The notes: a model not told the origin generated them from the letters alone. A stretch of DNA of 64,000 bases from Nocardioides okcheonensis (GCF_020991065.1 NZ_CP087710.1:4278001-4342000); one strand, 5' to 3'. Positions 1 through 8,987 are shown, counted from the first letter of the stretch. Program-made: numbers and translations.

Positions 1-1296
1 GTCGACGCCGCCGGCGATCCGCTCGTGCTCGGCGGCAAGCTCGGCCTCGACCTGGGGACGGATCTCGGGGGAGACCTCGGCGAGCTTGCGCCGGTGCAGG
101 ATGCGGATCGCGGCGACCGCCCCCATCACGGCGACCTCGGCGCCGGGCCAGGCGAGGACGCGAGTCGCGCCGAGCGAGCGGGCGTTCATCGCGATGTAGG
201 CGCCGCCGTAGGTCTTGCGGGTGACCAGGGTGACCCGCGGGACCACGCACTCACCGAAGGCGTGCAGCAGCTTGGCGCCACGTCGGACGACGCCGTCCCA
301 CTCCTGGCCGACGCCGGGGAGGTAGCCGGGGACGTCGACCAGCACGACCAGCGGCACCCCGAAGGCGTCGCACATGCGGACGAAGCGGGACGCCTTCTCC
401 GCCGACAGCGAGTCGAGGCACCCGCCGAGGCGCAGCGGGTTGTTGGCGACGACGCCGACGGTGCGACCGCCGAAGCGGCCGAGGGCGGTGACGATGTTGG
501 GCGCCCAGCGGGCGTGGAGCTCCTGCATGGTGCCCTCGTCGAGCAGCCCGTCGACCAGCGGGTGCACGTCGTAGGCCCGCTTCTTCGACTCCGGCAGCAG
601 GGCGCCGAGGTCGCGGTCCTCGACGGAGTCGGCGGCCAGGCTGCCCTGGGCGCCGAGCAGGGACGCCACGGTGCGCGCCCGGTCGAGCGCCTCGCGCTCG
701 GACTCGGTGAGGATGTGCACGACGCCCGAACGGCGGCCGTGCGGCTCGGGTCCGCCGAGCCGGAGCATGTCGACGTCCTCGCCGGTGACCGAGCGGACCA
801 CGTCGGGTCCGGTGACGAAGATCCGGCCCTCCGGGCCCAGGATGACGACGTCGGTGAGCGCCGGCCCGTAGGCGGCGCCGCCGGCGGCGGGGCCCAGCAC
901 GACGGAGATCTGGGGGATCACGCCGGATGCCTGGGTCATCACCTGGAAGATGCGGCCGACCGCGTGGAGGGAGAGCACCCCCTCGGCGAGGCGGGCGCCG
1001 CCGGAGTGCCAGAGACCGATGATCGGCACGCCGTCGGTGATCGCCCGGTGGTAGGCGTCGACCACGACCCGGCAGCCGACGTCGCCCATGGCGCCGCCCA
1101 TCACCGTGGCGTCGCTGCAGAACGCGACGACCTGCGTGCCGTCGACGCGACCGACCGCGGCGAGCATGCCCGACTCGTCGTCCGGCGTGATCAGCTCGAG
1201 GGTGCCCTCGTCGAGCAGCGCGGTGAGGCGGTGGACCGGGTTGCGCGGGTCCTCCTCGCGGGGGAGCCTGGCCGGCTTCGCAGCGGTGGCAGTCAC
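1..1296 (-). CDS. accD6: Acetyl/propionyl-CoA carboxylase carboxyltransferase beta subunit (AccD6-like), 3' end cut by window
   Basis: Carboxyltransferase subunit that moves CO2 from carboxybiotin to acetyl- or propionyl-CoA, giving malonyl- or methylmalonyl-CoA for fatty-acid synthesis. 432 codons are visible from a GTG start and the reading frame is still open at base 1, so the C-terminus (roughly 40 residues by comparison with AccD6) is missing. Crotonase-fold carboxyltransferase motifs are clear: SGGARLAEG near residue 98, GPAAGGAAYGP near 136, and a second half with VVANNPLRLGG and a GGAYIAMN-like stretch. It lies 23 bp downstream of fabF on the same strand, so it is probably the last gene of the FAS-II operon, as accD6 is in mycobacteria. 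Substrate preference cannot be read from sequence; the context favours malonyl-CoA supply. Confidence 0.9.
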   Translation of the reverse strand, partial: MTATAAKPARLPREEDPRNPVHRLTALLDEGTLELITPDDESGMLAAVGRVDGTQVVAFCSDATVMGGAMGDVGCRVVVDAYHRAITDGVPIIGLWHSGGARLAEGVLSLHAVGRIFQVMTQASGVIPQISVVLGPAAGGAAYGPALTDVVILGPEGRIFVTGPDVVRSVTGEDVDMLRLGGPEPHGRRSGVVHILTESEREALDRARTVASLLGAQGSLAADSVEDRDLGALLPESKKRAYDVHPLVDGLLDEGTMQELHARWAPNIVTALGRFGGRTVGVVANNPLRLGGCLDSLSAEKASRFVRMCDAFGVPLVVLVDVPGYLPGVGQEWDGVVRRGAKLLHAFGECVVPRVTLVTRKTYGGAYIAMNARSLGATRVLAWPGAEVAVMGAVAAIRILHRRKLAEVSPEIRPQVEAELAAEHERIAGGVD

Positions 1297-1319
1297 AGTG
1301 GTGGCCTTTCCGAGGCGGA

Positions 1320-2570
1320 TCAGAGGCTGGAGAAGGCGACGGCGACGTTGGCGCCCCCGAAGCCGAAGGAGTTGTTGAGCGCGACGACGTCGCCCGCGGG
1401 CAGGTCGCGGCGCGACGTGGGGATGTCGAGGTCGACCTCGGGATCCTTGTCGTCCAGGTTGATCGTCGGCGGGCTGACCCGGTCGTGCAGCGCCATCACG
1501 GTCGCGACGGCCTCCAGCGCGCCGGCACCACCGAGCAGGTGACCGGTCATCGACTTGGTGCTGGTGACCACGCAGCGGTCGACGTGCTCACCGAGCACGG
1601 CGTGGAGCATGAGGCCCTCGGCGATGTCGCCCTTGGGCGTGGAGGTGGCGTGGGCGTTGACGTGGACCACGGTGGCGGGGTCGACGTCGCCCTCGCGCAG
1701 GGCCATCCGGATCGCGCGGGTGCCGCCGCGACCCTCGGGGTCGGGCTGGGCGATGTCGTGGGCGTCGTTGCTGATGCCGGCCCCGCGGACCTCGGCGTAG
1801 ATCGTGGCACCACGGGCGCGGGCGTGCTCCTCGGACTCGAGGACCAGCACGGCGCCGCCCTCGCCGAGCACGAAGCCGTCGCGGGCCACGTCCCAGGGGC
1901 GCGAGACCGACGCGGGGTCGCGGTCGTCGTCGGTGCCGGTCTTGGAGAGCGCCATCATGTTGGCGAACGCGGCCATCGGGAGCGGGTGGATCGCGGCCTC
2001 GGTGCCGCCGGCCAGGACGACGTCGGCCCGCCCGAGGCGGATCAGGTCGATGGCCATCGCGATGGCCTCGTTGCCGGAGGCGCAGGCGGAGGTCGGTGCG
2101 TGGACGGCGGCGCGGGCGCCGTACTTGAGGCTGACGTTGGCGGCCGGGGCGTTGGGCATGAGCATCGGGACGGCCAGCGGCGAGACGCGGCGCGGGCCCT
2201 TCTCGAGCAGCGCGTCGTAGTTGGCGAGCAGCGTGGTCACGCCGCCGATGCCGGAGGCGATCGCCACGCCGAGCCGCTCGGGCTCCAGGCCCGAGCCCTC
2301 GAGACCGGCGTCGGCCCAGGCCTGGTCGGCCGCGACCATCGCGAACTGGCTCGAACGGTCGAGACGGCGGGCCTTGACCCGCTCGAGGACCTCGGAGGGG
2401 TCGACCGCGACGCGGCCGCCGATCTTCACGGGGAGCTGGTCGACCCACTCGTCGTCGAGGCGCGCGATGCCGGACGTGCCGGCCAGCAGGGCCTGCCAGG
2501 TCGTGGGGACGTCCCCGCCGACGGGGGAGGTGGCGCCGAGGCCGGTGACGACTACGCGGGTCGAGGGCAT
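1320..2570 (-). CDS. fabF: Beta-ketoacyl-ACP synthase II (FabF/KasA type)
   Basis: Condensing enzyme that extends acyl-ACP with malonyl-ACP in type II fatty-acid synthesis; cytosolic, 416 residues, a normal length. The Cys-His-His triad is visible: Cys163 in TSACASG, His307 in NAHATSTPKGD and His344 in STKSMTGH. The N-terminus begins with the typical VVVTGLGATSPVG. It sits between acpP and the carboxyltransferase gene in an operon reading right to left. It corresponds to fabF of Streptomyces or kasA of mycobacteria; only one KAS II is present in this cluster. Confidence 0.95.
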   Translation of the reverse strand: MPSTRVVVTGLGATSPVGGDVPTTWQALLAGTSGIARLDDEWVDQLPVKIGGRVAVDPSEVLERVKARRLDRSSQFAMVAADQAWADAGLEGSGLEPERLGVAIASGIGGVTTLLANYDALLEKGPRRVSPLAVPMLMPNAPAANVSLKYGARAAVHAPTSACASGNEAIAMAIDLIRLGRADVVLAGGTEAAIHPLPMAAFANMMALSKTGTDDDRDPASVSRPWDVARDGFVLGEGGAVLVLESEEHARARGATIYAEVRGAGISNDAHDIAQPDPEGRGGTRAIRMALREGDVDPATVVHVNAHATSTPKGDIAEGLMLHAVLGEHVDRCVVTSTKSMTGHLLGGAGALEAVATVMALHDRVSPPTINLDDKDPEVDLDIPTSRRDLPAGDVVALNNSFGFGGANVAVAFSSL

Positions 2571-2657
2571 CAGGAGGGGTATCCGTTCTCGCAGTGGTGG
2601 AGGGGACCGGGACGCGGGCGGCCGTGCTGGACGGCCGCCCGCGACGCGCGGGCGGGC

Positions 2658-2903
2658 TCAGCCCTGGGCGCGCTCGATGTAGGCGACGGCGTCGCCGACG
2701 GTCTTGAGGTTCTTGACCTCGTCGTCGGGGATGGTCACGCCGAACTTCTCCTCGGCGGCCACGACGACCTCGACCATGGAGAGCGAGTCGACGTCGAGGT
2801 CGTCCACGAACGACTTGTCCAGCTGGACGTCGTCGGCGTCGACGCCGGCGACCTCGTTGACGATGTCGGCGAGGTCGGCGCGGATTTCTTCGGTGGTGGC
2901 CAT
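2658..2903 (-). CDS. acpP: Acyl carrier protein
   Basis: 81-residue acidic carrier protein that shuttles growing acyl chains between FAS-II enzymes through a phosphopantetheine arm. The attachment serine is Ser40 in the DVDSLSMVE motif, the usual DSL signature. The ATG start at 2903 gives the usual ACP length; the frame is open further upstream but that part overlaps fabH and is not ACP-like. It lies between fabH and fabF, the order fabD-fabH-acpP-fabF known from Streptomyces. Confidence 0.95.
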   Translation of the reverse strand: MATTEEIRADLADIVNEVAGVDADDVQLDKSFVDDLDVDSLSMVEVVVAAEEKFGVTIPDDEVKNLKTVGDAVAYIERAQG

Positions 2904-2953
2904 GGGCCTTCCCTTCTTCTGTGTGGTGGTGCTGGGTGGGTACGGGGGGTGCG

Positions 2954-3967
2954 TCAGGGGACGGTGACGACCTGCGCGGCGTAGGCCAGGCCGGCGCCGA
3001 ACGCGATGAGCAGGGCGGTGTCGCCGCTGCGGGCCTCGCCCTCGAGCATCATCCGGTCGAGCGCGAGCGGGATCGAGGCGGCGGAGGTGTTGCCCTGGTC
3101 CGCGACGTCGCGGGCGATCCGGACCGAGGGCGGGAGCTTCATCGACCGCGCCATGGCGTCGATGATGCGCATGTTGGCCTGGTGGGGGACGAAGACGTCG
3201 AGCTCGTCGAGGGACACGCCGGCGACGTCGAGCGCCTGCTGGCCGATCTTGGCCATCGCGAAGGACGCCCACCGGAACACCGGGTTGCCCTGCATGGTCA
3301 GGTGGGGCATCACGCCGGAGCCGGGCTGCGTGGTGGTGCCGACGACGTCGCGCCAGTCCTCGCGCTGGCGGATCAGGTCGAACTGCTCGCCGTCGGAGCC
3401 CCACACGACCGGGCCGATGCCGGGGGTGTCGCTCGGGCCGACGACGGCGGCGCCCGCGCCGTCGGCGAAGATGAACGCGGTGCCGCGGTCGGTGAGGTCG
3501 AGGATGTCCGTGAGCCGCTCGACGCCCACGACGAGGACGTGGCGCGCGCTGCCGGCCCGGACCATGTCGGAGGCCATCGCGATGCCGTGGCAGAACCCGG
3601 CGCACGCGGCGGAGATGTCGAAGGCGGCCGCGCCGTCGGTGCCGAGCTCGTGGGCGATCGCGGTGGCGACGGCGGGGGTCTGCAGCAGGTGGCTCACGGT
3701 GGCGACGACGACGCAGTCGATCTCGTTGACCGACAGGCCGGCGCGCTCGATCGCGGCTCGCGACGCCTCGACCGACATCATCTGGACGGACTCCTCGGGG
3801 CCCGCCCAGCGACGCGTCCGGATGCCGGAGCGCTGCTGGATCCACTCGTCGCTGGAGTCGATCGCGTCGACGACCTCGGAGTTGGGCACGAGGCGGGTCG
3901 GGCGGTAGGAGCCCATTCCCAGGATGCGCGCGTGCGGAGCGCCGGTGGTGGCGGCGATGGGAGCCAT
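2954..3967 (-). CDS. fabH: Beta-ketoacyl-ACP synthase III (FabH)
   Basis: Initiating condensing enzyme: joins an acyl-CoA primer to malonyl-ACP. 337 residues. The triad is Cys122 (SAACAGFCHG), His262 (VPHQANMRI) and Asn293 (QGNTSAAS), all present. The ATG overlaps the fabD stop as ATGA, so the two are translationally coupled. Actinobacterial FabH usually accepts branched primers; that preference cannot be seen here. Confidence 0.95.
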   Translation of the reverse strand: MAPIAATTGAPHARILGMGSYRPTRLVPNSEVVDAIDSSDEWIQQRSGIRTRRWAGPEESVQMMSVEASRAAIERAGLSVNEIDCVVVATVSHLLQTPAVATAIAHELGTDGAAAFDISAACAGFCHGIAMASDMVRAGSARHVLVVGVERLTDILDLTDRGTAFIFADGAGAAVVGPSDTPGIGPVVWGSDGEQFDLIRQREDWRDVVGTTTQPGSGVMPHLTMQGNPVFRWASFAMAKIGQQALDVAGVSLDELDVFVPHQANMRIIDAMARSMKLPPSVRIARDVADQGNTSAASIPLALDRMMLEGEARSGDTALLIAFGAGLAYAAQVVTVP

Positions 3968-5151
3968 CAGTGCGTGGCCTCGGGGTGCAGGCGGAGCAGG
4001 GGCTGGCCGGGGGAGACGAGGTCGCCGTCCTCGACCAGCCACTCGACCACGGAGCCGCCGTGCGGGGCCGTGATGTCGGTCCGGTCGCGCAGGCTGGCCA
4101 CGGCGCCGATGGTGGCGCCCGGGGCGAGCATGTCGCGCTCGACGGCCTCCGAGGACAGGTGGAAGGTCCCCTTCGCGGGGGAGACGATCATCCGCCAGGT
4201 GGGGGTGGTCTCGATCATCGAGGCCTCGCCGTGCTTGTCGCAGAACTCGCGGGCGGCGTCGAGCTGGTCGGGTGTCTTGAGCGCGAAGGTCTCGACGCCC
4301 TTGAGGGCCCGCTTGGCGATGCCGGTGAGGGTGCCGGCCGGAGGCATCTCCAGGATGCCGGTCACGCCGAGGTCCGTCATCGTCTCCAGGCACAGGTCCC
4401 AGCGGACGGGGTTCGAGATCTGGCCGACGATCCGGCGCAGCACCTCGCGGCCGTCGTGGACGACCTGCCCGTCCTTGTTGGAGATGACCGGGGTGCGCGG
4501 GTCGTGGGTCGACACCGACCGGGCCAGGTGGCCGAGCCGGTCGACGGCGGGCGACATGTGGTGGGTGTGGAAGGCGCCGGCGACGCTGAGCGGCATCAGG
4601 CGCGCCTTGGCGGGGGGCTGCTCGGCGAAGGCGGCCAGCTGCTCCATGGTGCCGGCGGCGACGACCTGGCCGGGACCGTTGTCGTTGGCGGCGGTGAGGC
4701 CGTGCGCCTCGATGGCGGCGAGGACCTCGTCGCGGTCGCCGCCCAGCACGGCGGTCATGCCGGTCGCGGTGGTGGCGGCGGCCTCGGCCATCGCGTTGCC
4801 CCGCTCGCGCACGAGGACCATCGCCTGCTCGGCGGTGATCGCCCGCGCGCCCGCCGCGGCGGTCAGCTCGCCGACGCTGTGGCCCGCGACCGCGCCGATG
4901 CGCGAGAACGCGTCGGCCGGGTGCGGGAACAGGTCCAGCGCGGCGACCAGGCCGGTGGCGACGAGCAGGGGCTGCGCGACCTTGGTGTCGCGGATCGTCT
5001 CGGCGTCGGCCTCGGTGCCGTAGTGCGGCAGGTCGATGCCGGCGACGGTGGAGAGCCACTCGAAGCGACCGGCGAACACCGGGTCCTCGAGCCAGGGGGT
5101 GAGGAAACCGGGGGTCTGGGCCCCTTGACCGGGGGCGACGATGACGAGCAC
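3967..5151 (-). CDS. fabD: Malonyl-CoA:ACP transacylase with C-terminal biotinyl/lipoyl-like extension
   Basis: Transfers malonyl from CoA to ACP; first gene of the FAS-II operon. The GQGAQ motif is at residues 8-12, the nucleophile is Ser92 in GHSVGE, an Arg lies in VLVRERGNA, and the partner His195 is in GAFHTHH. At 394 residues it is about 80 longer than the usual ~310. Residues about 320-391 look like a biotinyl/lipoyl carrier fold (ITAPHGGSVVEWLVEDGD followed by PGQPLLRL). Arg355 occupies the place where the AMK lysine of a biotin domain should be, so it is probably not biotinylated. The start is a GTG at 5151. The promoter region lies between this gene and the regulator gene upstream. 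Confidence 0.92.
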   Translation of the reverse strand: MLVIVAPGQGAQTPGFLTPWLEDPVFAGRFEWLSTVAGIDLPHYGTEADAETIRDTKVAQPLLVATGLVAALDLFPHPADAFSRIGAVAGHSVGELTAAAGARAITAEQAMVLVRERGNAMAEAAATTATGMTAVLGGDRDEVLAAIEAHGLTAANDNGPGQVVAAGTMEQLAAFAEQPPAKARLMPLSVAGAFHTHHMSPAVDRLGHLARSVSTHDPRTPVISNKDGQVVHDGREVLRRIVGQISNPVRWDLCLETMTDLGVTGILEMPPAGTLTGIAKRALKGVETFALKTPDQLDAAREFCDKHGEASMIETTPTWRMIVSPAKGTFHLSSEAVERDMLAPGATIGAVASLRDRTDITAPHGGSVVEWLVEDGDLVSPGQPLLRLHPEATH

Positions 5152-5219
5152 GGGACCACTCTGCCGGGTCCGACGGCGTGGCCGCGGGTCCGACGCCGAC
5201 GAAAGTCACCCCCGGAACC

Positions 5220-5236
5220 TTGTAGGTTCCCTACAA
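5220..5236. promoter_or_regulatory. Inverted repeat upstream of fabD, possible operator
   Basis: TTGTAGG and CCTACAA form perfect 7-bp arms around a 3-bp centre. The site lies 69 bp upstream of the fabD start, in the only gap between the regulator gene and the FAS-II operon. In Streptomyces the PucR-type FasR acts on the fabD promoter, so this is a natural candidate site for it. There is no run of T after the hairpin, so a terminator is less likely. No binding data can be inferred from sequence. Confidence 0.4.
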
Positions 5237-5252
5237 AAGCGGTGCGACCGGG

Positions 5253-6426
5253 TCAGAGCTCCGTGCGGCCGGACTGACGCCCCAGGATGAGCGCGAGCTG
5301 GAGCGCGAACGCCTCGCGCGGGCGCGTCGGCGACCACCCGGTGACCTCGGTGACCTGGCGCAGCCGGTAGCGCACGGTGTTGGGGTGGACGAAGAGCGCG
5401 CGGGCCGTGCCCTCGATCGAGGCGCCGTGCTCGAACCACGCCCCCAGTGTCTCCAGCAGGGTGCCGCGGGTGGCCACGAGCGGGAGGTAGACCTCGTCGA
5501 CCAGGTGTCGCCGGGCGTGGCCGTCGCCGGCCAGCGCGCGCTCGGGGAGCAGGTCGCGGCTGGCCACCGGGCGCGGGGCGTCGGGCCAGCCGGCCGCGGC
5601 GCGGTGGGCGGACAGCGCGGCCCGCGCCGACGCGCTGGCGTGGGCGAGGTCGGCGGTGACCGGGCCGACGACGACCGGCCCGTCGCCGAAGTGGTCGAGC
5701 AGGCGGGTGGCGGCCTTGAGCGGGTCGGAAGACCCCGCCGAGGACCACGACGAGCCGCTCGCCCTGGGTGGCGCAGAGGGCGTCCATGCCGCCGGCGCGC
5801 GCCGAGCGGCGCACGGACTCGAAGACGTCGAGCTCGGCGCGGTGCGGGGCCGTGGTGCCCAGCACGACCGCCACGTCGCCGTGCGCACCCCACCCCAGCG
5901 CGCTGGCACGCGAGAGCACCGTCTCGTCGGCCTCCGCGCGCACGACGGCGTCGACGACCAGCGCCTCGAGCCGGGCGTCCCACGCGCCGCGCGACTCGGC
6001 GGCGCGGGCGTAGACCGCGGCGGTGGCGAACGCCACCTCGCGGGCGTAGCGCAGGACCGCGTCGTGGACCTGGCGGGCGTCCTCGGGGTGGAGCAGGTCG
6101 TCGATGGTGGTCTCGACGACCCGGATGCTGAGCCGGACCAGCTCGACCGTCTGCTGCAGCGAGATGACACCGGTGAGCTCGCGGGGCGCGGCGCCGAACA
6201 CGACCACGGCGAGGGGGTCGTGGGCGGCGGCCTCGACCTCGCCGTCGTACCAGTCCACGAAGCCCCGGATCCCGGCCTGGACGATCAGGCCGACCCACGA
6301 GCGGTCCTCGGCGCTGAGGTCGTCGAACCAGGGCAGGTCGGTGGCCATCCGGCCGGTCGCGGCCGTGCTCAGGGCACCGGCGGAGCTGCGGAGCGCGTCG
6401 GCGGCGCGACGACGGGAGGCGGGCAC
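5253..6426 (-). pseudogene. fasR: FasR-like PucR/CdaR-family transcriptional regulator, interrupted by a +1 frameshift
   Basis: Regulator of the neighbouring fatty-acid synthesis operon by position and family. The N-terminal part (GTG at 6426, through GERLVVVLGG) is in one frame. The rest, starting SDPLKAATRLL and ending with the PucR C-terminal helix-turn-helix (ARALFVHPNTVRYRLRQV), is in another. The frames join cleanly if one A is removed at 5729-5730 (plus-strand GGTCGGAAGACC). Both halves look intact and well conserved, so this is either a sequencing or assembly error or a very recent mutation. The start could also be ATG 6348 (MATDLPWFDDL). Without the indel the product would be about 390 residues, typical of this family. 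Confidence 0.85.
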
Positions 6427-6456
6427 GGGGTCGACTGTAGTGGGGGTGGGCTGGTA

Positions 6457-6469
6457 GTGGGATTCCCAC
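6457..6469. promoter_or_regulatory. GTGGGA-T-TCCCAC palindrome upstream of the FasR-like gene
   Basis: A perfect 6+1+6 bp palindrome 30 bp upstream of the regulator start, in the divergent region shared with the hydrolase gene. It resembles the centre of the palindrome in front of fabD (both contain GT-GG and TTCCC), so both could be sites for the same regulator. This is inference from shape only. Confidence 0.3.
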
Positions 6470-6597
6470 GAACGCCGCCCGACAGGTCACGATCCGGCAT
6501 CGGCGCGCCGTCCCGCCGGTGCGGGTGGGCCCGGCGCGTCGCCGGTCTGGTTGAATCCCGGGACCCCCACCCCCGGCCCACCCCCCATGGAGTCCGC

Positions 6598-7584
6598 GTG
6601 CGCCGTCGCAGCAACCCGCACCTGCAGCACGTCACCGTGCACGGGCACCGCCGTGCGTACGTCCGGCGCGGGTCCGGGCCGGTCGTGCTGCTGCTGCACG
6701 GGCTGGCGTGCGACCACACCACGTGGGACCCGGTGATCGAGTCGCTCGCGCGCACCCACACCGTCATCGCGCCGGACCTGCTGGGTCACGGCGCGTCGGA
6801 CAAGCCCCGGGCCGACTACAGCGTGGGCGGCTACGCCAACGGCATGCGCGACCTGCTCACCGTGCTGGGCGTCGACACGGCGACCGTCGTCGGCCACAGC
6901 TTCGGCGGCGGCGTGGCGATGCAGTTCGCCTACCAGTACCCCGAGCGCACCGAGCGGCTCGTGCTGGTCGGCTCCGGCGGCCTCGGCCCCGAGGTCAGCC
7001 CGGCCGTCCGCGCGATCACCACGCCCGGCTTCCAGCAGGCGATGGGCGTGCTGGCGCTGCCCGGGCTCCGCCACGCGACCACCACGGCGATGCGCCTGCT
7101 GTCCCGCTCGGGGGTGAGCCAGCTGCGCGACCTCGACGAGGTCGCCGACATCTACGACTCCTTCGCCGACCCGCGCACCCGGGCCGCGATCCGCCACGTG
7201 GTCCGCGCGGTCGTCGACTGGCGCGGGCAGATCGTGACGATGGCCGACCGCGCCTACCTCACCGAGGCGATGCCGATGTTGGTCGTGTGGGGCGCCGACG
7301 ACATGGTCGTGCCGGTGACGCACGCGAGCAACGCCGGCGCGCTCGCGCCGACCGCGCGGATCGAGGTGATCCCCAACGCGGGGCACTTCCCGCACAAGGA
7401 CCACCCGGAGCGGTTCGTGAGGATCGTGCGCGACTTCATCCGCACGACCCGGCCCGCCGCCCACGACCGCGAGCGGTGGCGCGAGCTGCTCGAGGAGGGC
7501 GCGCCCGTGCCGCCGGTGCACGCCGGCGCGGGGGAGCCGCCGTTGGCGCCCGTCCACTCCGTGCGGCGCGCGACGGGCGCCTGA
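6598..7584 (+). CDS. Alpha/beta-fold hydrolase
   Basis: 328 residues from a GTG start with GGAG five bases upstream. The oxyanion-loop motif LLLHGLACDHTTWD is near residue 40, the nucleophile elbow is GHSFGGG, an acid lies in VWGADDMVVP, and the His is in NAGHFPHKDHPERF. This is the complete Ser-Asp-His set of the epoxide-hydrolase/haloalkane-dehalogenase branch of the superfamily. Substrate is unknown. There is no signal peptide, so it is cytosolic. It is transcribed away from the fatty-acid regulator and may share its promoter region. The C-terminal 40 residues are Ala/Pro/Glu-rich and look disordered. Confidence 0.85.
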   Translation: MRRRSNPHLQHVTVHGHRRAYVRRGSGPVVLLLHGLACDHTTWDPVIESLARTHTVIAPDLLGHGASDKPRADYSVGGYANGMRDLLTVLGVDTATVVGHSFGGGVAMQFAYQYPERTERLVLVGSGGLGPEVSPAVRAITTPGFQQAMGVLALPGLRHATTTAMRLLSRSGVSQLRDLDEVADIYDSFADPRTRAAIRHVVRAVVDWRGQIVTMADRAYLTEAMPMLVVWGADDMVVPVTHASNAGALAPTARIEVIPNAGHFPHKDHPERFVRIVRDFIRTTRPAAHDRERWRELLEEGAPVPPVHAGAGEPPLAPVHSVRRATGA

Positions 7585-7593
7585 ACGCCCCGC

Positions 7594-7980
7594 CTAGCCC
7601 CAGCTGGCCGCGTCGGTCAGGCAGAACGGGTGCCCGGCCGGGTCGAGGAGCACCCGCCAGGTCTCGCCCGGCTGCGGGTCCGCGAGGCGGGCACCGAGGC
7701 CGACGGCCCGCTCGGCCGCCGCGTCGAGGTCGTCGACGGCCAGGTCGAGGTGGAACTGCTTGCGCCCGCCCTCGTCGGGCCACGCGGGCGGTTGGTGCCC
7801 CTCGACCCGTCCCAGGCCGAGGGCCGGGCCACCGTCGGGGGAGGTGAGCATGGCGTAGTCGTCGGTGCTCGCCGCCACCTCCCAGCCCAGGAACGCCGAC
7901 CAGAAGTCGGCGGACGGTGCGACCTCGGCACAGTCCAGGGTCACCATCGCGATGCGTGCGGTCCGGTCCTGCTCGGCCAC
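7594..7980 (-). CDS. Glyoxalase/bleomycin-resistance (VOC) family protein
   Basis: 128-residue single VOC domain from a GTG start with AGGAG upstream. It starts with the typical VTLDCAEVAPSADFWSAFLGWE and ends with LLDPAGHPFCLTD, the usual C-terminal strand of the family. Likely metal ligands are His in QFHLDLAVDD and the late conserved acidic/His positions, but they cannot be assigned with certainty. Function within the superfamily is unknown. It converges with the hydrolase gene, leaving only 9 bp between the two stops. Confidence 0.8.
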   Translation of the reverse strand: MAEQDRTARIAMVTLDCAEVAPSADFWSAFLGWEVAASTDDYAMLTSPDGGPALGLGRVEGHQPPAWPDEGGRKQFHLDLAVDDLDAAAERAVGLGARLADPQPGETWRVLLDPAGHPFCLTDAASWG

Positions 7981-8082
7981 GGGCGTCTCCTCTGCTCGTC
8001 GGGTGGGGTCGTCCCATCCTGTCCTCGCCCGGGCGCCGCGCGCTTGGACAAACGCGACACGGGCGCGGCCTAGGGTGGCGTC

Positions 8083-8886
8083 GTGCCCACCCCGACCGGT
8101 CGCTCGCACGCCGTCCTGCACCCCAGCCGCGCGCGCCAGCGGATCGAGGTCGGCCGCAGCGGACCGGACGCCGGGCTCGCCGACCTGGTGGACTACTTCT
8201 GGTGGGTGCGCTGGGACGTGCCCGAGCCGCACGAGCAGGAGGTCGTGCCGCGCCCGGTCGTGCACGTCTCGGCCGAGGTCCTCGCCGACGGCCCGCGGCT
8301 GGTGGTGACCGGCGTGCACCAGCGGATGTTCAGCAGGCGTCTCGTCGGGCAGGGGCACACGGTCGCCGCCGGGTTCCGGCCGGCGGGGTTCCGGCCGCTG
8401 CTGCGCGGTGACGTCGGGGCGCTGCAGGACCGCGAGGTCCGGGCGGTGGAGGTGCTCGGCGTCGACGACCGCCCGGTGGCCGAGGAGGTCCTGGCGTGCG
8501 AGCGCCCGGAGGACGGGGCCGAGGTGCTCGGCCGCTGGCTCGCGGCGCTGCCGCGCGAGGACGACCCGCTGGTCGGCCGGCTCGCCGACCTCGTCGAGCG
8601 GGCCGAGCAGGACCCGGCGCTGGTGCGCGCCGGACAGCTCGCGGACCTGGCCGGGGTGAGCCTGCGGACGCTGCAGCGCTGGTTCCGCAGCCACGTCGGC
8701 ATCGGTCCCAAGTGGGTCGTGCAGCGGTTCCGGCTGCTCGACGCGGTGGCGGCCGCCCACGGCGAGGACGACGTCGACTGGGCCGGGCTGGCGGCGCGCC
8801 TGGGCTACGCCGACCAGTCGCACCTGGTCCGGGCCTTCACGCAGCTGGTGGGCCACCCTCCCGCTGCCTACGCGCGGGAGGCGTGA
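8083..8886 (+). CDS. AraC-family transcriptional regulator
   Basis: 267 residues from GTG 8083. The C-terminal part carries two helix-turn-helix motifs (LADLAGVSLRTLQRWFRSHVG and AARLGYADQSHLVRAFTQLVGHPP), the AraC DNA-binding signature. The N-terminal domain (VDYFWWVRWDVPEPHEQEVVPRP) is the DUF6597-like sensor domain often found in front of such regulators. It is divergent from the VOC gene with about 100 bp between starts, so it may regulate that gene. The ligand is unknown. Confidence 0.85.
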   Translation: MPTPTGRSHAVLHPSRARQRIEVGRSGPDAGLADLVDYFWWVRWDVPEPHEQEVVPRPVVHVSAEVLADGPRLVVTGVHQRMFSRRLVGQGHTVAAGFRPAGFRPLLRGDVGALQDREVRAVEVLGVDDRPVAEEVLACERPEDGAEVLGRWLAALPREDDPLVGRLADLVERAEQDPALVRAGQLADLAGVSLRTLQRWFRSHVGIGPKWVVQRFRLLDAVAAAHGEDDVDWAGLAARLGYADQSHLVRAFTQLVGHPPAAYAREA

Positions 8887-8910
8887 GCCACCCCACTGCG
8901 TTCACGGTTC

Positions 8911-8945
8911 CCCCGCTGCGCTCCTCCTCCGAGAACGCAGCGGGG
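8911..8945. terminator. Bidirectional hairpin between converging genes
   Basis: Perfect 10-bp arms CCCCGCTGCG / CGCAGCGGGG with a 15-nt loop, lying between the converging AraC gene and aceE. There is no T-run, as is common in high-GC actinobacteria. It may also be one of the short palindromic repeats scattered in intergenic DNA here. Confidence 0.5.
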
Positions 8946-8987
8946 ACCCCGTGACCCACCAAGTGGTCGTGCCGGGGGAGACGCCGG

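Noticed and set aside
1..2984. Long plus-strand open frames opposite the fatty-acid synthesis genes
   Set aside because: Composition typical of shadows (Gly/Val/Asp/Arg repeats) and no ribosome sites.
5220..5236. Terminator of the FasR-like gene
   Set aside because: The stem is only 7 bp with no T-run, and the site is better placed as an operator for fabD; termination is not excluded.
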